DNA of 64,000 bases, taken from NCBI RefSeq assembly GCF_900188445.1, contig NZ_FZOR01000021.1, forward strand, positions 79,407 to 143,406, in the 5' to 3' direction. Positions 24,201 through 31,044 of the stretch are shown piece after piece (the first letter of the stretch is position 1; every line of letters begins with the position of its first letter). The notes below the pieces were generated by a model. It worked only from the letters and a program-made list of their open reading frames with translations. It ran no database searches and was not told the origin of the DNA. Made by a program: the position numbers and the translations under genes. Source of the stretch: Actinomadura meyerae (GTDB lineage Bacteria; Actinomycetota; Actinomycetes; Streptosporangiales; Streptosporangiaceae).

Positions 24201-27200
24201 TCGACGATCGGGTTGCCGTCGATGTCCCGGCCGTTGAGGTCAACGCTCGTGATCTGGTAGCGGGTGCCGCGCGGCAGGATCAGCTCGCGCTGGTCCGGGT
24301 AGGCGCTCTCGCCGCCCATCCAGACGCCGTGCGACCCCTCCGGCAGGTCGATGTGGATGCGGTATTCGAACGGGTTGTTGTCGACGACGGCGGGCTCGCG
24401 CCCGAGCGACGTCGACATGTACCCCGGCTCCGTCTGGACCGTCCCGACCAGCAGTTGCGCGTCGCGCGGGCCGAGTGCCGTGCCGTCCGGAAGCCGCATG
24501 AAGCTCACGTCGTGCAGGCCGCGCTCGGTCTGCACCGGCTCCGGGAGGGGCTGGCTCAACGCCTGGTCGAGGTCGCCGATCCGCCTGTTGAAGGCGTCCA
24601 CGGTGGGCGTCTCACCGAAGTACTGGTTAAGGAACGACCAGTACTGCGCGTCCCCGGTCATCCGCTTCAGCGTGGCTTCGGGGTCGGGCGACCGCAGCAC
24701 GCCGTCGACGAGAGCCCGCTGCTCCGGAGTGAGGTTCGGGTTCGTCGACAGCCGCTCGAGGTCGGCCACCGTCGGCATGTTCGTGCCGTCGTGCATGCCG
24801 ACCAGCGCCGAGGCCCGGTCGGACTGGCCGTGCCAGTAGTCCAGCGCGCCCTGCAGGTCCGCTCCCGGCCGCAGGAACGGGTTCGGCATCGACTGGACCG
24901 TGTACTGGTACAGCGCGTTCTGCAGGTGCGGCGGCAGGTTCTGGAACTGGTCGCCGAGCCGGCTGTCGCCGTACCACTGGCCTTCGTCGTTGCTGGTGAA
25001 GCGGCGCACCGGGTCGGGCGCCACCTCGCTGCCGTCGCGGTCGTGGACGGACCAGCGGGCCGACTCGGGGTTGCCGTGCGCGTCGAGGTCGACGGCGCCC
25101 CTCGGTGCCGTGATCCGGACTCCGAGCTGCTGGGCGAGGTCGGCCGCGAACCGGCCGTCCCCGCTGTTGTTGGCCAGCAGGAGCAGGTCGCGACCGCCCC
25201 AGTTCGGGTCGTTGCGGATCAGCGTCGCGAGTTCCGTGGCGCTCATCGGCCGGTCGCCGACGATCAGCCCGTTGCGGTCGCCGTGCGCGTCGAGGACGAA
25301 GCGGCCCGCGGGGTCCGGCGGCACCATCGCCGCCGCGCCGCGCATGTGCGGCTCGTCGGGACCGTACAGCGCCCGCCCCGCCGGGGTCTCCGTGCTGTTG
25401 CGCCAGGCGTCGTGCAGACCCTCCGGGAGGTTCTCGGGCACGTCCCGGTGCGGAGGCTGCCCGCCGGAGTCCTCCGGCTGCCCCTCCCGCGCCCGCGGCT
25501 GCCCGTCGCGCGGCTGGCCTTCACCGTCGGTGCGGGGCTGCCCTTCGCCGTCGTTGCGCGGCTGGCCCTCGCCGTCGTTGCGCGGCTGGCCCTCGGCGTC
25601 GGTGCGGGGCCGGCCGTCGCGCGGCTGACCTTCGCCATCGGTACGGGGTTGGCCCTCGGCGTCGTTACGCGGTTGCCCGTCGTGGGGCCGGCCTTCGGAG
25701 GCGTCGCGAGGCTGGCCGTCACGTGGCCGGCCTTCGCCGTCCTCGCGCGGCTGGCCTTCAGCGTCGTTCCGCGGTTGGCCTTCGTCGGCGTCCCGCGGCT
25801 GCCCGTCGCGCGGTTGCCCGTCGTCGGCGTCTCGTGGCTGGCCTTCGCCGTCGGTGCGGGGCTGGCCCTCGTCGGCGTCGCCGGGCTGGCCTTCGTCGGT
25901 GCGCGGCTGCTCGTTCTCGGTGCGCGGTTGCCCGTCGTCCGGCCGAGAGGTGCCGTCCTCCGCGCGGGTCGGGTCGCCGCCCGTGCCGTCCTGTGTCGGG
26001 TCCGAGCCCGGCTGGTTCTCCCCGATCCGGGGCTGGCCGCCCTCGGTGTTCTGGGCGGTGCCGTTCGCGGGCGCGGCGCCGTCCGGGTTCGGGGACGTCG
26101 TCGAGCCGCCGCCGGTGCCGCCGGTGTTGTTCGGCGCGGGCGTGTTGCCGCTGTTGGCGCCAAGGTGGCGGTCCATGACCTGGCCGATGGCCTGGGCCAG
26201 CGGACGGGGGTTCTCGGGGAGGCGGTACTCGGTGAACGCCTCCGCCATCATTTCGTGCGGGTCGCCGGACCCGTAGCCGGACAGGGCGTTCTCCACGCGC
26301 TGCTGCGTGGCGGGGTCGTGCGGCTGGGTCGCGTCGTACGGGATGCCGAGCGCGCCGGAGACCGCCTGGTTCAGGTCCCCGAGCATCTGCGGGTCGTTGA
26401 GGAGCTGCTCGCCGAGGTGATGGCCGAACTCGTGGGTGAAGACGCCCTCGGTGGAGCCGCCGCCGGGCACGGTGAAGCCCGTCGCCTCTTCGTCGGCGCC
26501 GTCCTCGGCGCGCTGCGCGTTGTCCGCGAACGCCTCGTCGTTGAGGTAGATGCCGGGGTCGTTCGACTCCGGCGTCGCGTAGGCGAGGACGTCGTCGTTG
26601 CCCGGCCCGAGCGACTGGTTGAAGTCCTCCGACCCGATGTGGGTCAGGCCCTGCATGGTGCTCGGGTAGTCCGCGGCGAGCGCCTGGATGGCGTTGTTGA
26701 CCTCGTGCGCGGCGGCCGGGTCGATCGGGCTGGACGTGAAGTCCACCGTGGGCGCGTCGTCGCCGAACTGGGAGAGGATGTCCCGGGCCTGCTGCTCGGC
26801 GTCCGCGAGCTGCTGCGCCTCGTCCGCCGGGTCGCCCTTGCCCTGGGTGCCGTCGCCGGACGCGCCGTCGTCGGTGGAGCCGTCGTCCGGCGTGCTGCCG
26901 TCCGACTCCTTCTTGTGGGGCGCGTCCCCGCCCTGCTGTGCGGAGTCGTCCGCGGGCGGCGTCTGCTCGTTGCGCACGACGCCGTCGGAGTCCACGGGGG
27001 AGTACGGCTGGGAGTCCTGCTTCGGGCGCGGGGACTCCAGGTTGGGGTTGCCGTCCGCGCCGGGACGGTCCGCGGGCCGGGACGTGGATGGCGACGGCGA
27101 GCCGGCCGGACGCTCGGTCCCGCCGTTGGTGGGGCCTCCGTTGGTGGGACCGCCGACGCTCGCCGACGCGGTGCCGGCGGGGCCGCCCATCATGCCCATC

Positions 27201-29842
27201 GGCATGGGCGCGATGATGCCGGGCTGCACGCCGGAACCGTCGTCGGAGGACGAGCCGGGGTCGCGCGTCGGATCGGACCCGTCGGAACCGCCGGGGGACT
27301 CGGAGGCGGTGTGCGTGCTCCCCCCGCCGCGAGGCGCGGGCTCTCCGGTGGGCATGGCCGCCTCGGCGGGAGGCGTTCCCTCGTTCGGTGCCGTGCCGTC
27401 CTCGGGCGTCGTGCCGGCGCCCTCGTCGGGGGTCGGACCGTCGCCGGGCGTCGCGCCCTCGTCAGGCGTCGGGCCGTCGCCGGGCGTCGTTCCCTCGCCG
27501 GGCCCGTCGCCGGGTGTGGTGCCGTCGCCGGGTGTCGTGCCGTCCGCCGGTGCCTGACGGTCGCCTGGCGTCGTGCCGTCGCCCGGTGTGGTGCCCTCGC
27601 TCGGTGTGGTGCCGGTGCGCTCGCCGGATGCCGGACGGTCGCCCGGTGTGGCGCCGTCGCCCGGGGTCGTTCCGCGGCCCGGCGTGGCGCCGTCGCCCGG
27701 AGTCGTGCCGCTGCCCGGTGTGGTTCCGGTGCTGGGCGTCGTTCCGGTGCTGGGTGTCGTTCCGGTGCTCGGCGTGGTGCCGGTGCTCGGCGTTGCGCCG
27801 TCGGTGTGCGACGGGGCGTCGGTGCGCGCCGTGCTGTCGCCCGGGGTCGGGCCGCCGCTCGGCGTGGCACCGTCCGGCGTGGCACCGTCCGGCGTGGGGC
27901 TGCCGCCGGGATGCGGGGTCGGGGCATCGCTGGACGGCGAAGTGCCCGCGCCAGTGTTCTCGGGGGAGCCGGTGCCGGGGTGCGGCGTGGACGACCCGTC
28001 GCCATGGGGGGTGGAGCCGCCGTGCGGGCGGGAGCCCTCGGGCGCGCCGCCCCCCGAAGAAGACGTGGACGAGCCACCGCGGCCGGGCGACGAGGACGAC
28101 CCGCCACCGGAAGAAGAGGAACCACCCGGAGAGGACCCGCCACCGGACGACGAAGACGATCCGCCGCCGGAGGAGGACGAGCCTCCAGAGGGTGAACTGC
28201 CGCCGGGCGAGGACGAGCCACCGCCAGGGGCGGCACCACCCGGGGCCGCGCCACCGGGGGCCGCACCGCCTGGAGCGGCGCCGCCGCCCATGGGCGCCAT
28301 GCCGCCGGGCGCAGCGCCGCCCGCGGGAGCACCGCCCGCGGCCGGAGCACCGCCGCCGGACGGTGACGAGCCGCCGAACGCGGCCGGGTTGCCGCCGAGG
28401 CCGCCGCCCGACCCGCCGCCGGATCCACCGCCGCCTCCGCCGGAGGGAGCGCCGCCGCCGTCGGGAGCCGAGGAGGCCAGGGAGACGTTTCCGCCTCCTC
28501 CCCCTCCGCCGCCACCGCCGCCGGTGTCGCCGAGCAGCGTCGCGATGCGGTTGCCTCCGCCGCCGGAGGACGAACCGCCTCCGCCGCCTCCACCGCCGTC
28601 ACCGCCGCCGCTGGAGTGGGAACCGCCCCCGCCCCCGCCTCCGCCGCCGCCGCTTCCGCCGCCGCTGGAATGGGAGCCTCCGCCCCCGCCTCCACCGCCG
28701 CCGCCGTCACCGCCGCTGGAGTAGCCGCCGCCACCTCCACCGCCGCCTCCGCCGCCGGAGGGCCCGCCCCCGCCGGGGTTGGTACCTCCGCCGCCGCCTC
28801 CTTCGCCGCCTCCGCCGGAGGGCGAAGGCGACGGCGAAGGCGACGGGTCGTTCGACGGAGTCGGTGTGGGTGTAGGGGTGGGGGTGGGCGGATCGCCGCC
28901 CGGCGTGGGGGGCTCACCGCCCGGAGTGGGCGAGTTGTAGCTGTTGAGGCCGTCCTTGGCGCCGCCGACGGCACCCCCGAACGCGCCCGACGTGGCGCCC
29001 TTGGCGATGGCGTCCCAGGTCAGCGGGTCGCCGTGGATGGCGGCGGTGGCGACCGTGCCGGCCACGCCGCTGATGGCCTCGGACGCGCCGTCCCGGACGG
29101 CGCCCTTGACCATGTTGCCGAGCGCGGTGTCGGCGGCGTCGCCCACACCGGGGATCTTGCCGATGCCGTGCCCGACGCCGCCGGAGATGGCGCCGCCGAT
29201 GGCGCCGTCCAGGGTGGCCGCGCCGGTCTTCTTCCAGTCGATGCCGTCCCGGTTGCCCTGCGCGACCTGGATGCCCTGGACGAGCAGGTCGAGCCCGCCG
29301 CCCTCGAGCGCGCCGACCAGCGCGCCCTTCAGCACGGCGCCGATGAAGCGCCGGCTCAGCCACTCCAGCAGCCGCTGGAAGATGGTCCTGGACGCGATCT
29401 GCGCCCCCGCCTCCACGGCGGGGATGGCCGCGGTGGACGCGCCGAACGTCGCGAAGGCCGCCGCGATCAGATAGGCGATCTCGATCGCCGTGATGATCAG
29501 CAGCGCGATCCACATGTACTTCGCGTACTCGATGTCGAGCGCGCCGCCGTCCAGCGTCTCGCCGAACTTCTCGCACGACTCGATGAGCTTGGTGAGGATC
29601 TGCGGGTCGGTGGAGACCCACTTCTCCCAGTTCTTGCCGAACTCCTCGGCGGCGCCGCTGTCGAGCGCGGCGCGGACGTCGTTCGCGGCCTGGTTCAGCT
29701 CCTCGATCAGCTCGCCGACCTCGGTGCCGGCGGCGCGCCACGCCTCGGCGCAGCGCCGCATCGCCGTCTCGTCGCCCTCGGGCCAGTCGGCTCCGATGAT
29801 CCAGGACAGCCACTGGACCGAATCTGGGATTTCAAGACCCAC
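18299..29842 (-). CDS. Giant multi-domain T7SS polymorphic toxin (3847 residues)
   Basis: Layout by eye: residues 1-300, WPEGDE/WXG-like helical T7SS domain with a membrane helix near 113-140; 300-1000, Gly/Ser/Pro/Thr low complexity; 1004-1228, zincin-like (H1137-E1138, H1141, E1201); 1314-1451, QPR repeats; 1467-1585, caspase-like copy 1 (H1520, Cys replaced by N1558); 1770-1870, ADP-ribosyltransferase (R1774, STS 1810-1812, QRE 1851-1853); 1981-2081, AARGGEGP repeats; 2110-2225, caspase-like copy 2 (H2159, C2197); 2310-2740, nuclease-like (H2639 in GGHIF); 3040-3150, RelA/SpoT-like (D3058, R3063, Y3105, E3121); 3349-3474, caspase-like copy 3 (H3400, C3438); 3700-3847, ADP-ribosyltransferase (R3714, STS 3750-3752, QRE 3791-3793). 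GTG start, 8 bases after the WXG100 stop. Domain names rest on motifs and are inferences. Confidence 0.88.
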   Translation of the reverse strand: MGLEIPDSVQWLSWIIGADWPEGDETAMRRCAEAWRAAGTEVGELIEELNQAANDVRAALDSGAAEEFGKNWEKWVSTDPQILTKLIESCEKFGETLDGGALDIEYAKYMWIALLIITAIEIAYLIAAAFATFGASTAAIPAVEAGAQIASRTIFQRLLEWLSRRFIGAVLKGALVGALEGGGLDLLVQGIQVAQGNRDGIDWKKTGAATLDGAIGGAISGGVGHGIGKIPGVGDAADTALGNMVKGAVRDGASEAISGVAGTVATAAIHGDPLTWDAIAKGATSGAFGGAVGGAKDGLNSYNSPTPGGEPPTPGGDPPTPTPTPTPTPSNDPSPSPSPSPSGGGGEGGGGGGTNPGGGGPSGGGGGGGGGGGYSSGGDGGGGGGGGGGSHSSGGGSGGGGGGGGGGSHSSGGGDGGGGGGGGSSSGGGGNRIATLLGDTGGGGGGGGGGGNVSLASSAPDGGGAPSGGGGGGSGGGSGGGLGGNPAAFGGSSPSGGGAPAAGGAPAGGAAPGGMAPMGGGAAPGGAAPGGAAPGGAAPGGGSSSPGGSSPSGGSSSSGGGSSSSSGGGSSPGGSSSSGGGSSSSPGRGGSSTSSSGGGAPEGSRPHGGSTPHGDGSSTPHPGTGSPENTGAGTSPSSDAPTPHPGGSPTPDGATPDGATPSGGPTPGDSTARTDAPSHTDGATPSTGTTPSTGTTPSTGTTPSTGTTPGSGTTPGDGATPGRGTTPGDGATPGDRPASGERTGTTPSEGTTPGDGTTPGDRQAPADGTTPGDGTTPGDGPGEGTTPGDGPTPDEGATPGDGPTPDEGAGTTPEDGTAPNEGTPPAEAAMPTGEPAPRGGGSTHTASESPGGSDGSDPTRDPGSSSDDGSGVQPGIIAPMPMGMMGGPAGTASASVGGPTNGGPTNGGTERPAGSPSPSTSRPADRPGADGNPNLESPRPKQDSQPYSPVDSDGVVRNEQTPPADDSAQQGGDAPHKKESDGSTPDDGSTDDGASGDGTQGKGDPADEAQQLADAEQQARDILSQFGDDAPTVDFTSSPIDPAAAHEVNNAIQALAADYPSTMQGLTHIGSEDFNQSLGPGNDDVLAYATPESNDPGIYLNDEAFADNAQRAEDGADEEATGFTVPGGGSTEGVFTHEFGHHLGEQLLNDPQMLGDLNQAVSGALGIPYDATQPHDPATQQRVENALSGYGSGDPHEMMAEAFTEYRLPENPRPLAQAIGQVMDRHLGANSGNTPAPNNTGGTGGGSTTSPNPDGAAPANGTAQNTEGGQPRIGENQPGSDPTQDGTGGDPTRAEDGTSRPDDGQPRTENEQPRTDEGQPGDADEGQPRTDGEGQPRDADDGQPRDGQPRDADEGQPRNDAEGQPREDGEGRPRDGQPRDASEGRPHDGQPRNDAEGQPRTDGEGQPRDGRPRTDAEGQPRNDGEGQPRNDGEGQPRTDGEGQPRDGQPRAREGQPEDSGGQPPHRDVPENLPEGLHDAWRNSTETPAGRALYGPDEPHMRGAAAMVPPDPAGRFVLDAHGDRNGLIVGDRPMSATELATLIRNDPNWGGRDLLLLANNSGDGRFAADLAQQLGVRITAPRGAVDLDAHGNPESARWSVHDRDGSEVAPDPVRRFTSNDEGQWYGDSRLGDQFQNLPPHLQNALYQYTVQSMPNPFLRPGADLQGALDYWHGQSDRASALVGMHDGTNMPTVADLERLSTNPNLTPEQRALVDGVLRSPDPEATLKRMTGDAQYWSFLNQYFGETPTVDAFNRRIGDLDQALSQPLPEPVQTERGLHDVSFMRLPDGTALGPRDAQLLVGTVQTEPGYMSTSLGREPAVVDNNPFEYRIHIDLPEGSHGVWMGGESAYPDQRELILPRGTRYQITSVDLNGRDIDGNPIVEIRATVIPPGAPDPGPLNTSGTSATPGTGNPAYEGAPPNPGPSRAPGSPPHPGTSDPGSPPAGPPRFRSTPPADPGGSSSANTPGGNDSGPRPGTDGPAARPGEGPATPGGEGPAARGDSGPAARGGEGPAARGGEGPAARGGEGPAARGGEGPAARGGEGPAARGGEGSAARGDDGPAARGEHDPAARGEHDPAARGDDAASRSDDDQRHGDDDGRPHDDGDTGETPPENLPDHLHDVYRGSQETPGGRAFYGPGEGSMRDLASRVPADPQRFIVDGHGDADGMRVGDRRLSVDDVADLIRNDPNWDGREVMLLSCETGDGQFAAQLAQRLGVPVTAPRGLAWSDADGNVYASSGRPGEDGRTRPDLPPNGGWQTHRPDGSVTPAGRDGYAPGHPREDAGAGEPPRSGDGDDGGGGEATRGSPTQHPWNPPQVDRAATQNHALRPDQHAADATYPKQEGRHRILALDENGNPVLDANGQQIVRSIVYTDADGQVTHVTNPQAEGEPHALRNPNENIDLTQPRPGVVHQIDFGHGDPHVFAGGDDGRSPAAAPFDPPTHTADGEPLSEVTRTHDPADGPYSAQQPLDAKNSRVEVRGPDGSLHGIFWTDADGNITHVRTWYGDQDGVRNYNPELGLLSHKNDGVPLPNVNYMVEPRERFRTLGSDDFDPVEAVRRGDLGALEEPDQNGLPGTTTAGANPSAHQVPPGTFLFHTDDNGQADMATGRPDYAAGGGARYGAQGHVGHMGNKEYPGTRFNGGHIFGHQGQGPRERINYFPQWEVENQGQNAHQVTRPESWYGLEERLAALDQDPHNDVRVDRFEFFAEPNHTREGTLAYTPQVIHARWAQTDFSTDPPTTTVHYRTFYNLPPNQLGTTPTLPVDGNGDPKGPARPFGWAEPEARSAGEPPQPMARSAGEPPEGTPRSDGEPPETAPRSADEPPEGTPRTDDTPQRASDEVMRAVHDDPAVRDMLDQAGEPLGDQLRTQLRDTLPNHPELARIIAGDGLNDVESSLRESLLARPKTLNSVLSHPEAVGILEGAVHDVNERGAEAILGGERVKAQPTPLTPEQEQVSRDLADSVAESRRPGEAENPRVAPDQPGFDPSRVDPEAGRDDPYINAYLDGLYDAKHESEAVLHALVHDPELAEMGADPKLRPGDKDRTRALDKIMGDYQGDASRLNDLLGARIQFRSVDGLYRALGDIQRIAGNHGVEIVSVKDRMQTPVPSGYRDVQMTIRMPNGHIGELRLHLRSIDDVASYEHSLYEVRRDLPNVAQSQDRDLTPEERALDEAIKQRVIGRFQDALDEALTDPPPRARTAGPQHAPPADAPAARPEPASRPEPEPASRPEPEPEPQAAQGTVPPPRPEVAAKYGWYSEPAPQPVAPGGPAPERGPAAPSDTAPSSTGRTGTDPSHTDPTHTDPTHTDPTETGRTDTDPAETARADSDPSDADKGDADPSDADRADADQGDGADTVPADLPQHLHDVYRDSESTPAGRSFFGPDEHAMRDLARRVASDPDTFVVDGHGDRDGVLVNGRRLSVDDMAALIRNDPNWNGRQVMLLSCRTGEGDFAAQLAQRLGVPVVAPRGLAWSDSDGNVFASSGRTDPDGQQRPTWPPDGGWDVNRPDGTVLASDGAHPPGHTPPHDGENGPPRDAEARGLRDWLHPEGRTDENGTHRFHTDRQGERYGENRLSHVFRNLPEPLRRAAWWYTRQSMPNRFLRPGGPDIGAHLNRLAWSDWSAQQLRHLNGGRMPTRLEEIVRLRSRTDLDQHQRQLVERLLAPPLTSVTARLEQFTADQQERNWLRQYLGEEPTEQAFWRRIAELDQALHQPLPEPVQAVRGVDNVNFLIARDGLPLNGRDAEALVGTVQTEGAPMSTSLGRNPAQVDGQSFGNRIHLVLPPGSHGLWMGSRSAFPDQRELILPRGTQYQITRVVHTGYENVTLRDGTVQRRPTYDIEAVVIPPGPPPTPRSGP
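19800..20000 (-). repeat. DPTHTDPT/DADxxDAD repeat region of giant toxin
   Basis: Short degenerate repeats encode Thr/Asp/Pro and Asp/Ala units that link the RelA-like region to caspase-like copy 3. They probably act as a flexible linker. Confidence 0.7.
23611..23900 (-). repeat. 24-base tandem repeat (AARGGEGP units) in giant toxin
   Basis: About a dozen 8-codon units, six nearly identical (GPAARGGE), lie between the first ADP-ribosyltransferase domain and caspase-like copy 2. Unit length is 24 bases, so copy number changes keep frame. The outer copies are more diverged than the inner ones. Confidence 0.85.
25495..25950 (-). repeat. GEGQPRxD tandem repeats in giant toxin
   Basis: Short units around GQPR(N/T/D)D(A/G)EG, of 6 to 8 codons and with variable spacing, link the zincin-like domain to caspase-like copy 1. 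They are hydrophilic and charged. Confidence 0.8.
27400..27905 (-). repeat. GTTPGDG/TTPSTG tandem repeats in giant toxin
   Basis: Many 5-7 codon units of Gly, Thr, Pro, Ser and Asp, including four close copies of GTTPST. They form part of the 700-residue low-complexity stalk after the T7SS domain. Confidence 0.8.
28480..28870 (-). repeat. Poly-Gly/Ser tract in giant toxin
   Basis: Long runs of Gly with SSGG and SHSSGG breaks. It resembles PE_PGRS-type composition only in glycine content; no PE domain is present. Confidence 0.8.
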
Positions 29843-29850
29843 GGATCAGC

Positions 29851-30153
29851 TCACTTCAGCCTTGAGGAGTCCTCAGCCTGCTTGTAGGTCTTGGCCATCT
29901 GGTCGACACCCTTCCTGATGCCTTCCAGGCCCTCCTTGAGCTTCGGGAACGACTCCAGCACCTGCGTGCTGGGCTCCTTGTAGCCCTCGGCGAAGGTCTT
30001 GCCGGTCTCGTCGGTGCCCCAGCACTCGCCCTCGGCGGACAGCGCCGAGCTGAGCCGGTTGAAGATCGCTTCGAGCTGCGTGGCGCCGGTGGTGAACCCC
30101 TTGCCGGCGCGCTTCAGCTCTTCTGTGTCGACCTCTAGGTACTCGTAGGTCAT
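29851..30153 (-). CDS. WXG100/EspC-like partner of the giant toxin
   Basis: The 100-residue protein starts MTYEYLEVDTEELKRAGKGF and has a helical hairpin with a W45-G46 turn (ECWGTDETGKTFAEGY). It ends with a YxxxE signal (Y90-E94, YKQAE). This is the pattern of WXG100/EspC-family T7SS targets that pair with larger substrates. It overlaps the upstream YbaB-like gene by 4 bases (ATGA) and lies 8 bases before the giant toxin, so it is almost certainly co-translated with the toxin. It probably acts as its secretion partner. The open frame that runs further upstream is a shadow. Confidence 0.88.
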   Translation of the reverse strand: MTYEYLEVDTEELKRAGKGFTTGATQLEAIFNRLSSALSAEGECWGTDETGKTFAEGYKEPSTQVLESFPKLKEGLEGIRKGVDQMAKTYKQAEDSSRLK

Positions 30154-30551
30154 CGCGGCGGCATCCTCAGGCGCTCGCGGACCGCTTCGAAGTCGTCGGG
30201 ACGCTCCGGCAGCAGCTTGGTGAGGTCGAAGCCGCCCTCGGACTGGCCCTCGGGCACGAGTCCCTGCATCGCCGTGCGCATCTGCTCGGCGACCTGCGCC
30301 TGCGCGTCCTTGGACGCCTCCAGGATCGCCTCGGCGAGTTCCTCGGAACCGAGCTTGCGCTGCACGCGCGGATCGAACTCCAGGGACGTGAGCCGGCCCT
30401 GCCGGTCGACCTTCACCCGCACCATGCCGTCGGCGGCCTCCGCCTCGGCCTCGATCGCCTCCAGGCGGGACTGCATGTCCGCGATCTGCTGGCGCTTCTC
30501 CTGGTAGGTCTGCAGGAGTTCGTCGATATGCGCCTGCCATTCAGCGCGCAC
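30150..30551 (-). CDS. YbaB/EbfC-family protein heading the toxin operon
   Basis: The product (133 residues) has a long N-terminal coiled helix (LLQTYQEKRQQIADMQSRLE), strands (GMVRVKVDRQGRLTSLEFDP) and GSEELAEAILEASKDAQ, as in YbaB/EbfC proteins. It is a paralogue of the gene at 10761. GTG 30551 is preferred because AGAGGGG ends 5 bases upstream; the GTG at 30557 would overlap that site. It is first in the minus-strand unit leading through the WXG100 partner to the giant toxin. The C-terminal tail (FDLTKLLPERPDDFEAVRER) is longer than in typical YbaB. Function here is unknown. Confidence 0.85.
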   Translation of the reverse strand: MRAEWQAHIDELLQTYQEKRQQIADMQSRLEAIEAEAEAADGMVRVKVDRQGRLTSLEFDPRVQRKLGSEELAEAILEASKDAQAQVAEQMRTAMQGLVPEGQSEGGFDLTKLLPERPDDFEAVRERLRMPPR

Positions 30552-30627
30552 GGCCACCCCTCTGTTCGTCGGGAGCTTGCGATAGCCCGCGACCGCGCAC
30601 GATCACAGACACACAGGGATTGATCAA

Positions 30628-30657
30628 TGTATACGGGTCTCAAACTGGGTTTAGCAA
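30628..30657 (-). promoter_or_regulatory. Candidate promoter for the toxin operon
   Basis: On the minus strand TTGCTA (complement of 30652-30657) and TATACA (complement of 30628-30633) are separated by 18 bases, in an unusually AT-rich stretch. The predicted start is about 70 bases upstream of the YbaB-like gene. Found by eye. Confidence 0.45.
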
Positions 30658-30759
30658 CCGGTATGCAACGATCGATAACAATAGAGGGACTCGGTGTGCA
30701 CCGGTGGTGGTGTGGAACACTGCTGGGGCCGGCGGTACGACATTGGAGGGTGGCGGACG

Positions 30760-31044
30760 ATGCGCAGGAGACCGAACATCTGTGACGCCTGCGTGCGGTT
30801 GCAGAAGAGGTCGAACCCTGACGCGCAGACGTCGCTCGACCGCTGGGTCCCCTACTGCGACGCGTTCCCCGAGCGGGTGCCGGACGAGATCTACCGCGGC
30901 GGCTTCGACCACCGCAACCCGTTCGAGGGCGACCGCGGCATCCGCTTCGAGCTGCGGCCCGGCGGGGAGCGCGCCCTCGCCGCCTACGAGACGGCGCAGG
31001 CCCGGAAGGCGGCGCGCGCGGCCGGTGAAGCATCCGATTCGTGA
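30760..31044 (+). CDS. Small CxxC protein
   Basis: The 94-residue protein starts MRRRPNICDACVRLQKRSNP, with a CDAC pair that could bind metal, and one later Cys (PYCDAF). The rest is mixed and hydrophilic, ending in an Ala-rich helix. No family is recognised. ATG 30760 is chosen because GGAGGG lies 9 bases upstream. It is divergent from the toxin operon and sits before the MinD-like gene, about 144 bases away. A link with the T7SS genes is inferred from context only. Confidence 0.65.
   Translation: MRRRPNICDACVRLQKRSNPDAQTSLDRWVPYCDAFPERVPDEIYRGGFDHRNPFEGDRGIRFELRPGGERALAAYETAQARKAARAAGEASDS

Noticed and set aside
24329..28195. 1288-residue plus-strand reading frame
   Set aside because: Same reason; repeats mirror the low-complexity toxin stalk.
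28480..28870. PE_PGRS-type protein
   Set aside because: High Gly content only; no PE domain, and the tract is internal to the toxin.
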